DNA of 64,000 nt from Diadema setosum (taxonomy: Eukaryota > Echinodermata > Echinoidea > Diadematoida > Diadematidae). Location: NCBI RefSeq assembly GCF_964275005.1, contig NC_092706.1, positions 26,756,942 to 26,820,941 on the forward strand, written 5' to 3'. A program made the position numbers and the translations under genes. Position 1 is the stretch's first letter; every line of letters begins with the position of its first letter. The notes under the pieces are model-generated. The model was given only the letters and a program-made list of their open reading frames with translations, searched no databases and was not told where the DNA came from. Shown here one piece after another: positions 45,692 to 55,830 of the stretch.

Positions 45692-47009
45692 GGTGGGGGG
45701 GGGGGGGAGGCGATTCACACAGGCCTCAGGAGTATATTCAGATGTTTTATTACAGGAAATCACTTTTTTTTTCTCCAAAAATAGTGAAGGAAAATCTGAT
45801 TCATCTATGATACTAAGAATGGGAAATCTTGGTGTAAACTCTAATTCGTTGAAATCGAAATTACATGAAACAAGACTTTGTTCTATTATGTTCAGCTGTG
45901 AAAATTGTACACCACTTCTTATGCGAGAGTCGAAAATTCATAACACTACACTGTACTAACAATGCAGGCCCTACCGTGCTAAGAGATAAACCACAAACGA
46001 CATAGTCAATAATATTATCTGGCAGTCATTTCAGCCAATGCGAAACTCCATAAAGCGTTATGAAAGTGTCATTTAGGAGAATTATTAGGGTTTCTTTTCT
46101 CACGCCAAGTGATATTAAAGGGAGCTACTCATACCAATGCCCTAATTGAATGTACTAGCTTAATTGCGTTTTCTTATTCTTTACAACAACAAAAAAAGAC
46201 TGTATCACTACTACGCAGTTTGTTATCTAAAGACGGAGTTTTTCTGTCAGGTTGTACAGTCACATACAATTTCATAAGTGAACCCAACCCTTTGCAATAA
46301 GTAATACCAATGGCAACGGGCAATGACTGGCCGATATCTGCCTGCTGAATACCATAATAGGCCTTATCTTGCGGCCCTGTAATATAGAATCGGTCTGGCA
46401 AGAAGATAGTTTAAATTCGTTGCTATCTTATTAGATAAAAAAAGAAAGTATTTTATGATAGTGCTGACAGCTGAGGAAAATAAAAACCAATGGCCTATAA
46501 TAATATAATAAAGAAATATACTTTAGAAATAGTTTTATTATGAAAGAAGCATGTCTCTTTCGCGTTGATAATTTAGCATGAAAGAAATTAGAATGAACCG
46601 CCAACAACATCAACAATAACAACAACACAAACATAGGCCCTACTTGTTTTCTGCATCCCTGCAGACACGTAGGCTAATTTCAAAGGAGAAAGTGTCCAGC
46701 TAGCATTCGACTGATTAGTAAGAGATCTTCATATCCTTTAGTGGGGGCCACGTTCGCTAAATTCGCACCGAACTGGAATAGCTTTCCCCCCCCCCCCCAT
46801 ATTTTCCCACCCCCAACCCCCAATTTACTTTAGAATATTAGTCTAGAATGTTAGTCTAGAATGTTAGAATAGTAAGTCAACCCTGTGATTACTCAGTTTC
46901 ACAGGAAACCTGTAATAAAAGTAAAAGTAAAGTAAAATTAAGTACTTGCAGTAAGCAGAAAACCTGGTCCGCAATTCATGTACAGTCCTTTCCAAGAATC
47001 AAGTGTACA
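44913..47009. other. no recognised gene; GA microsatellite
   Basis: A (GA)n microsatellite lies at about 45644-45692, followed by a G-run. A C-run is near 46787. ORFs are short and featureless. Confidence 0.45.
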
Positions 47010-47189
47010 CAGGGCTCCATTTCATTAAAAAAAAAAAAAAAAAAAAAGTTGATATGATAGCAACTCTTGGTGGAATGGCAATTGTCATGGTAACGACAAG
47101 AATCCGGCTTCCCGATTGGCTGTTGCTATCGGAAGTTGCCATTCCAGCAAGAGTTGCTATCCTAACATATTTTATGAAATGGGGCCCTG
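47010..47189. mobile_element. 180 bp palindromic MITE upstream of UBE2G2
   Basis: Tips CAGGGCTCCATTTCATTAAA and the inverse of CAGGGCCCCATTTCATAAAA. Matching inner arms include GATAGCAACTCTTG and CAAGAGTTGCTATC. It is hAT-like by its CAGGG tips. No adjacent target duplication is clear. Its right end is 133 bp from the UBE2G2 start codon, so it may overlap the promoter or 5' UTR. Confidence 0.8.
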
Positions 47190-47321
47190 ATTAGTACACG
47201 TCAGTGCATGCAGTGCAAGGGAAGCGCCCTCTCACGTCTTGACAAAGGAAAATCGACAGAGAATATCTCACATCTGTCAAGTGGAGTTCTGGTGAAGAAA
47301 TCTTCAGTGTAATAAGCAAAA

Positions 47322-47364
47322 ATGGCTGGTTCTGCCCTCAAAAGGTTAATGGCCGAATATAGAC
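47322..47364 (+). CDS. UBE2G2: UBE2G2 exon 1
   Basis: 43 coding bases encoding [14 protein letters not shown] plus one base; donor GTATGT. The ATG is preceded by AAAA, a reasonable metazoan context. Confidence 0.9.
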
Positions 47365-50300
47365 GTATGTATCATGTGTTCAAACGCTTGAAGGTGCTAT
47401 TGACACCACAGGAATAATAGAGATATTGGCCCACCCGTAATCATGAGTGGCCCTTCCGTGTATCTTCAGTCCCATGTGTACATATTTGCATTAGCTCCTC
47501 AATCATTGAGCATTGTATAGAATGTTGCTGTAGGCCTACTAGCAGTAACGTTAGAGTCTAGATACAACAAACAGACAAAGTTGGGCGCTATCGCGCTAGA
47601 AACTACGAGGACCTAGTGCAGTTTCGCACGAGACCTCAAAACGGTAGAATCCAACAATCGTCTCTGAAGTTCTAGTACGTCTAGCTAGTAGACCGTTTCT
47701 ATACAGCGACTGGGCTGTGTAGGGGCAAGCATGGTGTTACCTAGCCCGACCAGACGCTGTTAATACGCTACGCGAATACAGCGTCTGACCAGCGAGCGGG
47801 CACCTTCAAAGTGGGGAACCACAACACAACCACAAAACTTATGAAAATTTATACGTTCTTTATAAACAATGTACACGTTACCAAACGTTACTCATGAGGA
47901 CCTAATGGTCCTTGTCCTAATGGCATGCTTGTATTACAGAAGGTTCGTAAGTCCATTGAGAGCCCTCGTGATAAGTCCGTGGAACCAAAAAATGATACTT
48001 TCTGGCGGATTCCCTAACACCGTCGGGGTTCATCGTTGCAGAATTCAAAATGGCGCCTTGATCTCTGCGGAAATCTTTTGCGTGCGTGCGATGCGCTGCT
48101 TGAGTGTAGTAGCAGCACGGTTGACAGCGCGACCTTTTGAAAGGGCATTCAGATCATGTGAACTCCCGGATATTGGAAATGGCCTTGCGTGAAAGACGAT
48201 GTACCGTTCGTGAACCGTTCACACATGCTGCATATAACCATCCTTTTAGGTAAGTTATTAAATCTAAATTTCAATATTCATAGCATAGATATGAAGTCTC
48301 ATTATCATTTTGTTCGTCAGATGAGTTTGAAGTGACAAAAAAATGATCTAAAGTATCAAAATTCAATCCGATTGCATGCGATCGTTGGACCCTCTTCGTG
48401 TTTGGAGCTTCGCTGGTACAGCCCTGTCGCGCTACGTATGTACAGCGGCGACTGGGCTGTGTATAGTTAGGTGTTACCGGACACCATGGTATTACCGGAC
48501 ACGCTCATTTTTGCATACTAATGACATTCTTTACGCGCGAGATTTCGTAGATTAGCCTCACAGAACTTTGTGTGGACAGAAATCGCAGAAAACGCGACAT
48601 AGGTGCCTAAAAATGTAAATCCCAGTAGGACCTATATTCATCCCAGTATAGCTTTATGTACAAGCTGCTTCAAGGGATAACTACATCAAGGTTCGAGGTT
48701 CAAGGTAAAAACACAAAGAAATTCACAATCACATTTTACCTCAAATTTATAGTTCATTGACCCGCACCTCGTCATAGTAATAATATTTATGCATGGTTGA
48801 ATCACATTTCACAACTGAAATTCTATGAAATCCCACTCACATACAGGAAAAATGCTGAAGATTCCAATAGAAACAAAAGTTCACTGATGGATATTGGAAA
48901 TATGTAGCTATCGTCCTCAAACGCGAACGATGCGGAATAGTTGTGCGCTAATAAGGGGCCCACAACTTGTCACCCGCGCGTGCGTGCAGCTCCCATAGAC
49001 AAAGCACGTAAACTAGAAGTAGAATCTAACCATTAACCAGTTCTCGATTTCTCACAAGGTTTTATTGCGTGAACTGTTCAAAATGTTCAAAACGGACATT
49101 TTACCGTAAAATACGAAATTTGAGCCTCATTTGCCGATTATTTTCTTTGTCATCCGCTCGATGAGAATGTGTATGGTGATTTGTGGGATAAATTGTGATT
49201 CTGGTGCAAGGACTAGGTGTTAAAGATGTCGATTATTCGATTACGAAAGTCGCGTCCGGTGATACAATGCGATTTTGCACCGCGCAAAAAGACAACTTTT
49301 TTAGAGGGGTATGTTTGAAGCATATTTTCTAAAAACTGGAGCGAACAATTGACATATATAAGTAGGCTAAATTTGTAATTTCCAGGAGTACCTTGGAAGT
49401 GGGCTTAAAGTTATACCAAACTTATTTGCCCCTCTGTGCCAATGAAGATGATATAGCTCTAGGTCTAGATCTAGAATTTTAGCAGAAAATTCTGAGCACC
49501 TCTGTGGACTACAACCTAGTTAGTTCTAAAGAAAGTTCTATTGGAAAGAATTCATTATTTGGGGGGGGGGGGGGGGGAGTCCTCCACTTCTCCACATGCG
49601 ATATTACATTAAGGTAGACTAGATTCTATATAACTAAATACCAACAGAATGTAGCGCTTTTAAAAAAAACCTGCACCAGTGCCCCGACTGCGCACAAAAG
49701 CATGTTTCTAAAATTCTGCATGTAGCCAGTGGTCAAATCTTGGATGGCATTATGGTCAAATTATGGGCAGCTTGCCTTACTTGCAGTAGTTCAGTATTTT
49801 GATTGCTGGCATACAATCATGTTACATGTTGTATTTGCAGATTTTTATTTCTCTTTTAAGACCTTTATTCTGTTATTTTGTTATAAAATCACTGTGTTGA
49901 CTTCATCACTTTCATGATTTAAACATTCAAATTCAGTGAGACTTGCATTGAGAGATATTGCATTGGGAGATCATTATTTTGATATATTGCATTGTTACCT
50001 CCGCCAAGGGAGGAGGTTACTGTAAAACGAGAAATGTTCGCGTGCATTTTAATTTCGCGAATTTCGCGAGCGCCAAGATTCCCGAAATTAAAATGCACGC
50101 GAAATTTCTTATCTACATTATATGCATTGAACGCAAGAGGCAATTCGCGAAAATTTCTTGCCGCGAAAAAGGCCGTCGGCTCCAATTCGCGAAAATTTCG
50201 TGCCGCGAATATTTCATGTTTTACAGTATGTTTTCATTACAGTTGGTTTGTTGGTTTGTTTGTTTGTCCGTGTGAAAAATAATTCAAAAAGTAGTGAATG

Positions 50301-53300
50301 GATTTGGATGAAACTTACAGGAAAGATTGAGAATGACACAAATAACAAATGACTAAATTTTGGTAGTGATCTGAGAATTTTGGGAAAATTAATGAAGGAT
50401 TTTTGATATTTTGACAGGTAGGGTCAATGAACTTGGGAGTTCAATCTGTGCATTTTGAGGTTTTCAAATACGCACTAAAGTGCGCGGTCTAGTTTCTGCT
50501 AGGGCGAGGCGCGCCACGCAGCTGAGGGTTTATGACATAACAAAGGCTTCTATATTGGGAAATCGGGCTACACTGTATTTTTCAGCGTGTATAACAGTAC
50601 CTATGGGTGGAAATCACTGATCTCTGTGGAAGAGCCCAAAGAGCTTTTCCCCAGTGGTGGAGAGGAGAAAAATCTCTTTGGGAAGAGCAAGATCATTGGT
50701 GGAAAGTAGCTGCTTGGTGGAGGTCTGCGCTCTCAGAGTGCTTTTCTAATTTATTTTTGCTATGTTTTTGCCAGAATGTGACTTTCTAATATGAGCTAGA
50801 GTGGAACACTGATAATTTTGTTTTGTTGTTTATCATTTACTGAGGAGAACCTAGTTTGGGTTAATTATATGTCTGACCCTCCCTCTCTCTCTCTCTCTCT
50901 CTCCCTTTCTTCTTCTTCCCCCCCCCCCCCCCTTCTTTGTACAGAGCTTACAATCAATCCACCAGAGGGAATAATTGCTGGGCCTGTTAACGAGGAGAAT
51001 TTCTTTGAATGGGAGGCTTTAATCACGTAAGTAAACATTTCCCACTTCAAGCAAGATTCATACTTGATTCATACAAGATTCATACTTCATGAGGACTACT
51101 CTTCTGTCAATTTTCTGCTATAACCTTGCTCATTGGGATGCATTTTCCCAAACTCTTGGTATACAATAAGAGGAACTGTGCATGATATCACTTAAGGATG
51201 GCTATGTACAGGTAGATATTAATATGTGGATTTATGTCTAAAATAAACTTGTGTATTAGTCATGGAAAGTAGAGGCTGACTGTGTAATTACGTAATGCAA
51301 ACCTCATGAATTTAGTGTTGCTGCAGATGGTTAAGCTAAGATATGTGTTTACGGCATGTCCTGTTTTCATTGCCTTGTACAACTTGTAAATCTACAGCAG
51401 CGAGCCGTGATGCGATGATATGGATCTTGCAAAAGATGATGATGACAAACCAACTTTCGACGGTAGATGAAATAATGCAATGTATCATGTACTATGCACA
51501 CACAAACCCCCCCCCCCCCAAACAAACAAGTAGCTCCCCCCCCCCCCCCCCCCAACTCCAGCAGCACTTAATATGTAAAGGATTGGTCAAAAATCTCATT
51601 TCAAATTCCATGCCAAAATCACACATGTCACTTTTGAATAATAACCATTTGATATTTAACCCATTGAGGACGAGTCCCAAGTATATTCGGGCAGGTGTCT
51701 ATGGAAAATGTGTGTTGTAGCAAAATCAGTCCGTCCTCAACGGTTTAAGGGGATACATGCTTACTTATTAAGTCAAAGATATGGGATCATTCTTATTTTC
51801 GCACATAAGGTAGTCAATAAGTGCCGAAACACCCCTGCCCAATATTTTGCTCAAAATCCTCCCATTAAAAAGTTATGTTATTTTGATGTGGGGGGGGGGG
51901 GGTACTTTTTGTTGTTGTGTTTATAAGTTTATATGTATATTAAAGGGACTGTACAGTACTGGTCGAGGTGGGGATTCATGTTTTGAACATTCCTAAGTGA
52001 GATAATGAGAAACCTCTTATGAAATATGGAAGAGCATGCAATTTTTAGAAGGATTCAACATTTATTTCATGAAAATTGGTTTTCAAATGACTTAGATATC
52101 AAAAAAGTGATAATAATAAAAACCGACCGGCCACGCCTTTTATTATGATCTCTTTGTTTCACCTTGTTTTTGGATATCTCGGCCATTTCAAGACCGATTT
52201 GCATCACATAAACTTTTGATACCCTTAGAATTGTATGCTCTTGACATCTTATAGAGTGGTTTCTGAATATCTCGCAAACGTTAAAAGCTAAATTCCCTCA
52301 TCTTGACCAGAATTGTTCACACCCTGTTCATGCCTAGCCTCATTCTCAAATAACCACTGTTGCAAGGCCAGAGGAGACGTGCTTTGCTGGAGGAGTCTTT
52401 CTCCACAGAGCTGAAGTTTCCACCTGATTACCCTCTCAATCCGCCCAAGATGAGATTCAAAACAGAGATGTTTCATCCTAATAGTAAGTCTTGATTTTTG
52501 TCTAAACTTCTGCTATGTAGTGCTTTGATTTTATGGTAAGCCATTGCCTACACAAGAATGATGATTTCCTATATATTTGGTACATAGCCCATTATACCAG
52601 CAATTGGTTGTGATAGAGTGGAGAATGACCTAATTCAAACGTACAAAGAGCTTGAGATTTGTGGTTTCTTCTGCACTGAGATGTGAGTAAAGTTGTGTTA
52701 GGCAAACCCTGTGATATGAATGCAAGCTACATTGTACATACAATGTTCGCTCATGTAGAAGCTTGCATCACTAAGATGGTATAACAGAACAGTTTGGGCT
52801 TGTACACATACAATGTACTTGGTAGATGCTTATGACTTGTTGGTAGATACATCCTCTGGTTAGATAGATCACTGCAAAGAATAATATACAGTCATTTTAA
52901 TTATTAAATGACAAAACTTATACCTCCTTTCTTATCACTATTCAAAAACTGTGATTCAAAACAGCTCACTTTCTACATGTGTGTGGAAAGTTGATTCATG
53001 TGCCACAGTGTAGACCCCCGGTGTACCATGTAATTCTGAAACTGCAACATATGAGTGCTTTTTGGAAAATATTTTGTTTGTCAAAGCCATTACATTTTTT
53101 TTTTTTTTATAGATAGGCTTGCACTAGACATGCAGTGAGCAAAGTTGTAGAGAAAATTTCAAGCTTTGCTGTGATAAAAAGATGTACAACTCATCACAAA
53201 GGTCTGATTCTTTTTCTTACAAATGGCCAGTAGCTAAGTTATTGTCCAGATCTGGGAGGCATGCTGTTGCAGTCACAGCTGCAAGAAAAAAAAATCAAAA

Positions 53301-55482
53301 TTTACTCAAAAATCCCCTATGGAACACCACTATTCAATCACAATACAACACAAGCTACTTATCGTCGCTGGGGTGACAAGACCTTGTATCTCAAATTTGA
53401 TGAAAATGACTTTTTGGGGATTAATGTTCAAATAATCAGCTAAGTAGTAATAATAATAATCAGTCACCATGGCATGTCTAAGGAAAGGCTATCACATTCA
53501 CTATAGTGCTTTGGCCGGCCGCCATGTTTTTTTTACATTTTGTAGATACGAGGTCTTGTCGCCCCAGCGACATTATATCTGTGTGAGGAATAGAATTGTG
53601 AGTGAAGCCTTCATTGTACTCTGGTATTTGGTGGTTTACTGATTGGTTTGGATGGGGTTTGAGCAAGATATGTGAACTTTGCAAGCTGTTGACTGAGCCG
53701 GGCATGTGAACATGGCACACAAAGATTTAAGAATGAAATTAGAGATAAGAAATTAGAATTTGAATTCTTCCAGTGCAATGTTTCTCTGTTTTCACTATCA
53801 AATGCCCATTGTTGTGAGTTTGCAATGTTCTTGTGCCTCCTGCATTTTCATCCAGTCTACGCAGACGGCCGAGTGTGCATATCCATCCTCCACGCCCTGG
53901 CGATGATCCCATGGGTTACGAGAGCAGTGCAGAGAGGTGGAGTCCCGTCCAGAGTGTGGAGAAGATTCTCCTGTCTGTCGTTAGCATGCTGGCAGGTGAG
54001 TAGATACCAACAGCTTTTGCTACGCTTGCACCGTGTCCCAGACGGCCATTGCAATCATGTTTCAGACTGCTGTGGACAAAGAGGGATTGACGTCAGACAG
54101 TGGGGGGGGGGGGGGGGGGGAGGGGACTGGGATGGACAAACATGACAGGCGCGATTGACGTGGATGCTGTTCCCGAATTGTAGACTGTCAAAAAATTTAC
54201 CACAGCAGTCCTATGTAGTGCTAATAAGAAACCTACGTATAGTAGGCTGTAATAAGATGAGGTGAAGGCAACAAAATATGCGAGCGCGTAATAGGCCGTA
54301 ACCAAATGTGGAGGCAGTCCGTAAAGGGACACAGCAGGAAATATCTGTAGTCTAGTCTGACCAGACACCGTGAGAATGGCATGTGATGGCAACATGTTCA
54401 CTAGAGCCAGGACTGGAATGAACTAGACTAGGGTACAGAGGAAAACAAAATGAAAAAAAAAAAAAAATCCCATATCCACTGCACGCTGCATTTCAAGCTG
54501 CACTGGTGTACTTTCTATGCTTACTCTGGTGTTCAGAACTGCCGATGAACACAAAGCATACTTGTAATTCTTGTTCATGTCTCCATGACCTCCATGTGGG
54601 AATGTGCAATTATTATACCTGAGTAGGAAACCATTGATAGTTTTTTTGATTAGAAAGGAATAGAAACAATGAACAGGAAATAGCTTGATGGGTTATTATC
54701 AGATTTATGACGATGTGAAGAATGATTCTTAGACATATCCAGAGAGTCGCTTGGGTTGTGCTTGTACTCGCAACCTCCATGGCCATTTGTGATTTGAAGT
54801 ATTAAAGAGCCTGGAAGATTTCAATCACCAGTGCAGTATAGATTCCTTCAATCACTGAAAATACATGATGCACTACAGAGTTGGTCCATTTCTCTTTCAT
54901 GTATGGAAATGAGTACTGTACCATTTAGTATTTTTACAAGTGTCACTACGCCAGGAACAAGCCAATAGCATATAAAGTGGGCACACATGGAATGTTACAC
55001 CTCACACTATGTGTGTGTTAGCACAGAATTAGCAAAGTGACTGCCTTACTTTTCTTAATTTTGTGGAGCATGGATTCCTCAGATCTGTCGTAACAAGTAT
55101 TTTCATTCCTCAGCAAGTGAGAAATGTTGTTTTCAAAAAGTCGTAGTCTATGATGGCCACCTGACAGCTTCTCAGAATTTCATTGAGTGTGTACTGATGG
55201 GCAGGGCTTCTTTGACCCTTGGCATGTAAATCTACGAGAATGAGAAGTTGGAAAATTAAACAGTGCATTTTGGAAATGTTTTATGAAGCCAGAAAGTATT
55301 TAAAATGGTTGGAAAATTGTTGGCCGAACCAACTCTGAACGTCGTACCTATTTTGTTAACCCTTTGCAGAGCCCAATGACGAGAGTGGAGCCAATGTGGA
55401 CGCCTCGAAAATGTGGAGGGAGGACAGGCAGAAATTCTACCAAATATCGCGAGAGCTCGTCAAAAAGTCACTCAGCATGTGA
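47322..55482 (+). CDS. UBE2G2: ubiquitin-conjugating enzyme E2 G2 (five coding exons)
   Basis: The E2 that works with ER-associated degradation ligases (gp78/AMFR, HRD1) to build ubiquitin chains on misfolded proteins; it acts at the cytosolic face of the ER. Coding exons: 47322-47364, 50945-51026, 52367-52483, 53856-53995 and 55370-55482, all with GT-AG introns and consistent phases. Landmarks: [14 protein letters not shown] start, [19 protein letters not shown], the FHPN tripeptide split across exons 3/4, the catalytic Cys in [11 protein letters not shown] (53876-53878), the acidic E2 G/R-type loop ([15 protein letters not shown]), and the end [15 protein letters not shown]. The length of about 164 residues matches the family (165). 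Exon 3 lacks one Gly codon at its start and has one extra base near 52403. Exon 4 lacks one base in a C-run near 53895-53897. As written, the frame is broken twice. Intact splice sites and strong conservation suggest consensus errors over a true pseudogene. Confidence 0.93.
49995..50500 (+). repeat. CCTCCGCC-type repeat in UBE2G2 intron 1, interrupted by a MITE
   Basis: The start TTACCTCCGCCAAGGGAGGAGGTTA and the later TGTTTTCATTACAG, GTTTGTTTGTTTGTCCGTGTG and AGTAGTGAATGGATTTGGATG match a repeat type common in many invertebrate genomes. It is related to the element at 25233. The insert at 50020-50226 splits it. Confidence 0.7.
50020..50226. mobile_element. 207 bp MITE with TA target duplication, nested in the intron 1 repeat
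   Basis: Tips CTGTAAAACGAGAAATGTTCGCG and the inverse of CTGTAAAACATGAAATATTCGCG, flanked by TA at 50018-50019 and 50227-50228. Removing it restores GGAGGTTATGTTTTC of the host repeat. The interior carries multiple TTCGCG/CGCGAA palindromes. TA duplication points to a Tc1/mariner-type MITE. Confidence 0.9.
50878..50940 (+). repeat. CT/C-run microsatellite serving as exon 2 polypyrimidine tract
   Basis: About 60 bases of (CT)n, CTT repeats and a C-run end four bases before the CAG acceptor of UBE2G2 exon 2. The splice acceptor therefore depends on, or tolerates, a mutable microsatellite. Confidence 0.8.
50945..51026 (+). CDS. UBE2G2: UBE2G2 exon 2
   Basis: 82 bases encoding QLTINPPEG through EWEALIT; acceptor TACAG and donor GTAAGT. 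The conserved [12 protein letters not shown] block is intact. Confidence 0.92.
51660..51744. mobile_element. 85 bp TTAA MITE in UBE2G2 intron 2
   Basis: TTAA at 51656-51659 and 51745-51748 with tips CCCATTGAGGACG and the inverse of ACCGTTGAGGACG. A second copy in opposite orientation is at 59754-59837. Confidence 0.8.
51945..52330. mobile_element. palindromic MITE (GGGACTGTACAGTA ends) next to exon 3
   Basis: Same family as 15611-17078. The left tip is intact with TTAA just before it. The arms fold back, with AGAGCATGCAATTTT opposite AGAATTGTATGCTCT. The right tip is decayed, reading AGAATTGTTCACACCC where the intact family has AGTACTGTACAGTCCC. It ends about 37 bp before the exon 3 acceptor. 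Confidence 0.75.
52367..52483 (+). CDS. UBE2G2: UBE2G2 exon 3, one extra base
   Basis: Encodes [11 protein letters not shown], then after a one-base shift [18 protein letters not shown] and EMFHPN. The Gly before Pro in the human protein is absent at the exon start. The surplus base lies in GTCTTTCTCCACAG; without one T there, the family's VFP would be read. Donor GTAAGT. Confidence 0.85.
53364..53571. mobile_element. 208 bp MITE in UBE2G2 intron 3
   Basis: Inverted tips GTCGCTGGGGTGACAAGACC (left) and the inverse of GTCGCTGGGGCGACAAGACC (right), continuing for over 30 bases with few mismatches. No transposase. The target duplication is unclear. Confidence 0.8.
53856..53995 (+). CDS. UBE2G2: UBE2G2 exon 4 with catalytic cysteine, one base missing
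   Basis: Encodes [13 protein letters not shown]; then, after a missing C in the run near 53895-53897, the other frame gives [15 protein letters not shown] and [13 protein letters not shown]. The active-site Cys is at 53876-53878. Donor GTGAGT. Confidence 0.88.
55370..55482 (+). CDS. UBE2G2: UBE2G2 exon 5
   Basis: Encodes [29 protein letters not shown] and VKKSLSM, then TGA. Acceptor CTTTGCAG. No lesion is seen. Confidence 0.92.
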
Positions 55483-55830
55483 TGCATGCAGCAGAATTGA
55501 AAAAAAAAACAAAAAAAAAACAAAATCCAAAACAGTGCACTTCTGAACACTGGCCCTTGAAGGATTGGCAAAAGTCGTGAATGGTATCAATTCTGCGCAG
55601 TAGCCATGTTCTGATGGAAGGTCAAAGTGCGACTGGCGTATGACGAAAAAATGATGCCAGTCTGACAAGATCATGGCGGACATCTGCAGCCTATATTTCC
55701 TTCCTGGGAGGACACAAATGTATAGATTATATTTATGATTTCAAAACGATTCAATAAGATGTTTTGATTTTTGGTAAGTCATAAATATCTATGAGTAGCA
55801 TTGAAATAAAGTGCCATTCCACTCCGTGAT
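55483..55830 (+). other. UBE2G2: probable UBE2G2 3' UTR and polyadenylation signal
   Basis: AATAAA at 55805-55810 lies 322 bases after the stop. Cleavage would be near 55825. Longer alternative 3' ends are possible. Confidence 0.6.

Noticed and set aside
47869-48192. 107-codon ORF in UBE2G2 intron 1
   Set aside because: No domain is recognised. The AAAATGGCGCC near 48050 resembles a YY1-type site but gives only a very short frame.
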